DNA of 64,000 nt, taken from positions 742,578 through 806,577 of the forward strand of contig NZ_CP030040.1 in assembly GCF_003260995.1 (NCBI RefSeq), read 5' to 3'. Positions 60,825-64,000 of this stretch are shown in pieces. Origin of the DNA: Acetobacterium sp. KB-1. GTDB lineage: Bacteria > Bacillota > Clostridia > Eubacteriales > Eubacteriaceae. A program made the position numbers and the translations under genes. The notes below the pieces were generated by a model that saw only the letters and a list, made by a program, of their open reading frames with translations, did no database searches and was not told the origin of the DNA. Every line of letters begins with the position of its first letter. Position 1 is the stretch's first letter.

Positions 60825-61814
60825 CTAATCAACAAGATCATACTGGAATCTTGACAGATGCTCATACGGAAGGATCAGTCTTCCGCGGTAGAGGCCACAG
60901 CCATCGTTGATCAGGGAATTATCCATTGCTGAAAACATATTCACGTCTAATTTTGATAATTCAAGTTGCTGTAGGAGAATCCCTCTTTCATAGGCATCAT
61001 CAAAATAAATATTTTCCCCTTTGGGAATTGCATCGCGCCTGGCTCTTTCACTTTCTTGCCGTTTTTCGTAACCTAAATGATTAGCAGGACCAATCTCAGC
61101 AAAATCGTCCATTTCTTTTGTCCGAAGTTGTACTTCCACATAGCAACGGGCAATGTTATCATAAAATGTTATATGCAGTGAGCGATAGCCATTAGGCTCT
61201 GAATTAGCAATATAATCCCGATAATACGGGCTGATGTTCTCTTTTAACAAGGGCGATTTTTTCTGATCTTTTAATGACGACAGCTCTGCGGTAAATCCGC
61301 GTTCCTCCAGAAAACCAGGCAACTGGTTGGCTACATCATAGAGATATTTTATTTCTTCATCCGCACGAATCTCCCCTTCTTTCAGATGACATTTTGGAAG
61401 CGAAATCACAATCCTGTAAGCAATTAGATCCCGAAAACAATTTATTGCGTTCTTTAGCTTCGGAAGCGAAGGGTAATTGCCGTGTTTGATATAATATTCG
61501 TAAATGTATTCCACAATATATCCGTTAAATTTTGCTTCCGCGCGGATCAGGGATTTAATTCGGCCCTTAAAAGTAAATGGAAGAAAAGGATATTCATTTG
61601 CCATCAGTTTATAGAATTCCCGAATCCGCTGAGACTGCGAAGTCAGGAAATCGTTGTGCTGCAAAAGTTCCGCAATTTGAAGCAGAAAATTACAATGCAA
61701 CAGATCAATCTGATTATTCGTTTCTTTCGCTGACTGTTTTAAATCCTCTGAATATCGCTGTAAAATCTTAAGAACGGTATCGCCTGAGTATAAGTAATCA
61801 TTTAATTTTTTCAC
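60825..61814 (-). CDS. RelA/SpoT-domain protein (small alarmone synthetase-like)
   Basis: 329 residues, GTG start with AAAGGAAG 8 nt upstream. RelA_SpoT catalytic-domain features at about 80-260: TFKGRIKSLIRAEAKF, CFRDLIAYRIV, EPNGYRSLHITFYD and VEVQLRTKEMDDFAEIGPANHLGYEK. There is no HD hydrolase, TGS or ACT domain, so it is a stand-alone synthetase-like protein. It would make pppGpp-type alarmones from ATP and GTP/GDP if active; key substrate residues cannot be fully checked here. It is a single gene in the cytoplasm. Confidence 0.83.
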   Translation of the reverse strand: MKKLNDYLYSGDTVLKILQRYSEDLKQSAKETNNQIDLLHCNFLLQIAELLQHNDFLTSQSQRIREFYKLMANEYPFLPFTFKGRIKSLIRAEAKFNGYIVEYIYEYYIKHGNYPSLPKLKNAINCFRDLIAYRIVISLPKCHLKEGEIRADEEIKYLYDVANQLPGFLEERGFTAELSSLKDQKKSPLLKENISPYYRDYIANSEPNGYRSLHITFYDNIARCYVEVQLRTKEMDDFAEIGPANHLGYEKRQESERARRDAIPKGENIYFDDAYERGILLQQLELSKLDVNMFSAMDNSLINDGCGLYRGRLILPYEHLSRFQYDLVD

Positions 61815-61910
61815 AGTTAGTGCTTCCTTTCCAAGTTATACTGATGGTTATGCAATTTCCCCATCAGAGCATCTTGTAATACTCCGGAAAATTTACGCCG
61901 CTTATTCTGG

Positions 61911-62108
61911 TTAAATGCTTAACACTGTACTAATTGCTATCAGTAAACTTAACAGGATTCCAATAAGATAATATTCTGCAAATGATGGATCTTTATCAAT
62001 TCTATCATATCACATCAGTAATTTTGCTGCAAAGATTATTCCAACGGCGGCATATTGATTCAGTATCACCAGTATAACAACAAGTATCGTCTCTAATTTA
62101 CCATTGTC
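61911..62108 (-). pseudogene. Relic of a DUF3307-like membrane protein with an in-frame TGA
   Basis: The minus-strand frame reads GKLETILVVILVILNQYAAV-GIIFAAKLLM, then TGA (62010-62012), then YDRIDKDPSFAEYYLIGI-LLSLLIAISTVLSI and TAA. This strongly resembles the C-terminal end of DUF3307-type proteins (...AAKSLLRF...AEYxLIGTLLS). The stop replaces a codon that would be Arg (CGA). The 5' part is gone, with a TAG just before 62108. Lack of the rest of the gene argues for decay rather than recoding. It occupies most of the 61815-62132 gap. Confidence 0.6.
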
Positions 62109-62132
62109 CTAGGACGATCTTAGCATCAATAG

Positions 62133-64000
62133 TCACTCCTCTAATTTTGTCTTGGTTAATTCGAATTTACTGACCATGTTTTTAAGCATTTCCGACTGGC
62201 TGTAAAGTTCTTCACTGGCGGCGGCGCTTTCTTCGGCGGTGGCTGAGTTGGTCTGAACGACCTGCGATATCCGATCGATACCGATGTTGATCTGGTTGAT
62301 GGAAGTGTTTTGCTCGTTGGAAGCGGTGTCAATTTTACTAACCAGTACGGCAACCCTAGTAACCCCGTCTAGAATTTCTGTGAGCGATTCAGCGGTGTTG
62401 TTGGCAATGACAGTTCCCTCGGAAACCTTGGTAATGGAACCTCCAATCAGTTCGGTGGTTTCTTTGGCAGCTTCGGCACTGCGTCCCGCCAGAGTTCGGA
62501 CCTCTTCGGCCACCACTGCAAAGCCCTTGCCCTGCTGTCCTGCCCGGGCGGCTTCCACCGCTGCATTCAAGGCCAGGATATTGGTCTGGAAGGCGATATC
62601 ATCGATGACCTTGATGATGTTCGAAATCTTAGCCGAGGCGGCATTGATTTCTTCCATTGACCTAAGCATCTGCTGCATCTGGGTGTTGCCGTTTTCGACA
62701 TTTTGCCGGGCGATACGGGTCAGCTGATTGGCCTGGTCGGCATTTTGGGCGTTATCTCTGGTTTGAACGGCAACTTCGGTGATGGAAGCATTGAGTTCTT
62801 CCATGGAACTGGCCTGCTCGGTGGCGCCCTGAGCCAAGGCCTGACTGCCGAAGGATACCTGTTTGGATCCGGAAGCGACCTCATCGGCGGCATTATTGAT
62901 ATTGCCGATAATCTCATTAAATGACCGGATGGTATCATTCAGCGAGTTTTTGATGATCATATAACTGCCCTGATAATCGCCCTTCATGAATTGGGTCAGA
63001 TTACCGGTGGCCATCTGTTCAAGTACGATGACAGCCTCATTGATAGGCTGTTCGATGGAATCCAGGGTCTGGTTGAAGCCCGCGACGATATCCCGATACC
63101 CGCCGGCGAATTTTGTCGCATCACTGCGGATTTCCAGTTTACCGTTAATCCCGGCCTGAGCCAGATTTCGGGATTCTGCAATCAGATTGTCAATGGTGGT
63201 CAGGGTGGCAATGATCGATGGGATCAGCTTATCGTTAGCGGAACGCTTGCCAATGGCAACAAAGTCGTTAAGCCGACTGGCATCGCCTTGGGAAATATCG
63301 ACAAAGGCATCCGAAACATTGAGCAGATTGGCATGAACCCGGTTGATTTCCTCGGCAAACTCGGCCATATTGCCTTTATAGGCGCCGGTCATGGAAATAG
63401 TGTAATCATTGACAGCCATTTTATTCATCACCTGGCGACCCTCATTGATGGGTACCAACAGGGCGCTCAAGGTATTGTTAAAGCCCGCGATGATTTTACG
63501 GAAATCGCCGCTGTGGCGGGTAGCGTCTGCCTTTATTTCCAGTTGGCCGTCGGTAGCTGCCCGGGCCAGCATTTCGGCATCGGACACCAGGGCATTGATA
63601 TTGTCGATACAGGAATTCAGGTTTTCTTTAATGGTATTAAAGTCGCCATGATAGGTGGCGATGATTTTTTCGGGTATATTCCCGCGACTGATTTTATTGA
63701 CGTAGTCTGCCGATGTATTCAGGGGCTCGACCACGGTATTTAACATGTTATTGACGCCAACCACAATATCCCGGTACTTGCCCTGGAATTTGCCGGCATC
63801 GCCGCGGATCGATAAATGGCCATCGGCGGCTGATTGGGTAAGCATCTCCACCTCGGTTTCCAGATTTTTCAGATTTTCCACAACTTTGATTAAACTCCTG
63901 GATTGAACATCCTTATCTGATTTCACGTCCACCTGAACGTTGAGATTTCCCAAGGAGATCTGTTCAAGTGTCATTATATTTTCCTGGATGTTTTCTGATA
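62133..64000 (-). CDS. Methyl-accepting chemotaxis-type receptor with tandem HAMP-like modules (5' end outside window)
   Basis: The frame stays open to the right edge. An internal ATG at 63974 is possible (AGGA upstream), but it would begin in the middle of a HAMP-like helix, so the gene probably extends further. About 620 residues are visible. Repeated units of ~90-95 residues occur ([57 protein letters not shown]), each followed by a FNxTL helix: a poly-HAMP array. The signalling hairpin tip is [39 protein letters not shown]. The visible part has no membrane segment. It should signal to CheA; the ligand is unknown. Confidence 0.9.
   Translation of the reverse strand, partial: SENIQENIMTLEQISLGNLNVQVDVKSDKDVQSRSLIKVVENLKNLETEVEMLTQSAADGHLSIRGDAGKFQGKYRDIVVGVNNMLNTVVEPLNTSADYVNKISRGNIPEKIIATYHGDFNTIKENLNSCIDNINALVSDAEMLARAATDGQLEIKADATRHSGDFRKIIAGFNNTLSALLVPINEGRQVMNKMAVNDYTISMTGAYKGNMAEFAEEINRVHANLLNVSDAFVDISQGDASRLNDFVAIGKRSANDKLIPSIIATLTTIDNLIAESRNLAQAGINGKLEIRSDATKFAGGYRDIVAGFNQTLDSIEQPINEAVIVLEQMATGNLTQFMKGDYQGSYMIIKNSLNDTIRSFNEIIGNINNAADEVASGSKQVSFGSQALAQGATEQASSMEELNASITEVAVQTRDNAQNADQANQLTRIARQNVENGNTQMQQMLRSMEEINAASAKISNIIKVIDDIAFQTNILALNAAVEAARAGQQGKGFAVVAEEVRTLAGRSAEAAKETTELIGGSITKVSEGTVIANNTAESLTEILDGVTRVAVLVSKIDTASNEQNTSINQINIGIDRISQVVQTNSATAEESAAASEELYSQSEMLKNMVSKFELTKTKLEE

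Noticed and set aside
62010-62012. TGA as a selenocysteine codon in the DUF3307-like frame
   Set aside because: The frame is a truncated relic, the position matches an Arg in relatives as I recall them, and I saw no SECIS-like hairpin just downstream.
62991-63743. 250-codon plus-strand open frame
   Set aside because: Antisense to the poly-HAMP chemoreceptor; its apparent repeats mirror the HAMP repeats.

Overview
The window looks like chromosome of an anaerobic, low-to-mid-GC Firmicute. An acetogen of the Acetobacterium/Eubacteriaceae type is my best guess. The grounds are clostridial ChW surface proteins, a Clostridium-type 4-hydroxybutyrate dehydrogenase, cobalamin riboswitches, nitrogenase-like genes and many TTG starts after strong AGGAGG-type ribosome sites. 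This is inference from gene content; no rRNA or other marker gene is present. Most genes lie on the minus strand. I saw no tRNA, rRNA, CRISPR array, prophage or insertion sequence.

Region by region: 1-5.5 kb, two large secreted surface proteins (Ig-like/BspA/GLUG/MBG modules plus ChW repeats) that share an unusual pair of upstream direct repeats with a 21-bp period. 6-14 kb, a His-tailed orphan protein, two c-di-GMP phosphodiesterases and a double-domain LivK-like binding protein. 14.3-22 kb, nitrogenase-like cluster 1: cobalamin riboswitch, NifH-like, NifD-like, NifK-like, BtuF/BtuC/BtuD-like transporter, SAM methyltransferase, and a MarR regulator with its own apparently leaderless promoter. 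22-30 kb, a sulfur operon: double-rhodanese lipoprotein, YeeE/YedE transporter split by a 43-bp x3 tandem repeat, CoA-disulfide/persulfide reductase-rhodanese fusion, sulfonate-type ABC transporter, WecE. 30-36.5 kb, glycan genes (GT-C transferase, GT2, ATP-grasp) with a second sulfonate/nitrate-type ABC transporter. 36.5-40.5 kb, tusA, LysR, a two-gene YeeE/YedE transporter, and a deletion scar joining a decayed CGGC gene to a decayed membrane protein gene. 40.5-47.3 kb, nitrogenase-like cluster 2: variant cobalamin riboswitch, NifH-like, one fused NifD/K-like polypeptide, BtuF/C/D-like transporter, divergent LysR. 47.3-58.3 kb, amino-acid catabolism: two aminotransferase plus iron-alcohol-dehydrogenase modules (one clearly 4-aminobutyrate to 4-hydroxybutyrate), permease, XRE-cupin and PucR regulators, diaminopropionate ammonia-lyase. 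58.4-64 kb, CopB-type ATPase, RelA/SpoT-domain protein, a DUF3307-like relic and a chemoreceptor running off the window.

The strongest candidate for an undescribed system is the pair of paralogous nitrogenase-like clusters. Each consists of promoter, cobalamin riboswitch, intrinsic terminator, NifH-like reductase, catalytic NifDK-like component and a BtuFCD-type importer. Riboswitch plus importer argue that the substrate is a corrinoid or other tetrapyrrole rather than N2. The architecture recalls dark-operative protochlorophyllide reductase and CfbCD. In cluster 1 the K-like subunit has lost the cluster cysteines, and in cluster 2 both catalytic parts appear fused.

Other notable structure: a ~99-bp palindromic element, two inverted copies of which flank the 4-hydroxybutyrate dehydrogenase gene with covarying hairpin stems; the 43-bp repeat that frameshifts a transporter gene and could be a phase switch; overlapping divergent promoters at tusA; and hairpin leaders before both aminotransferase genes.
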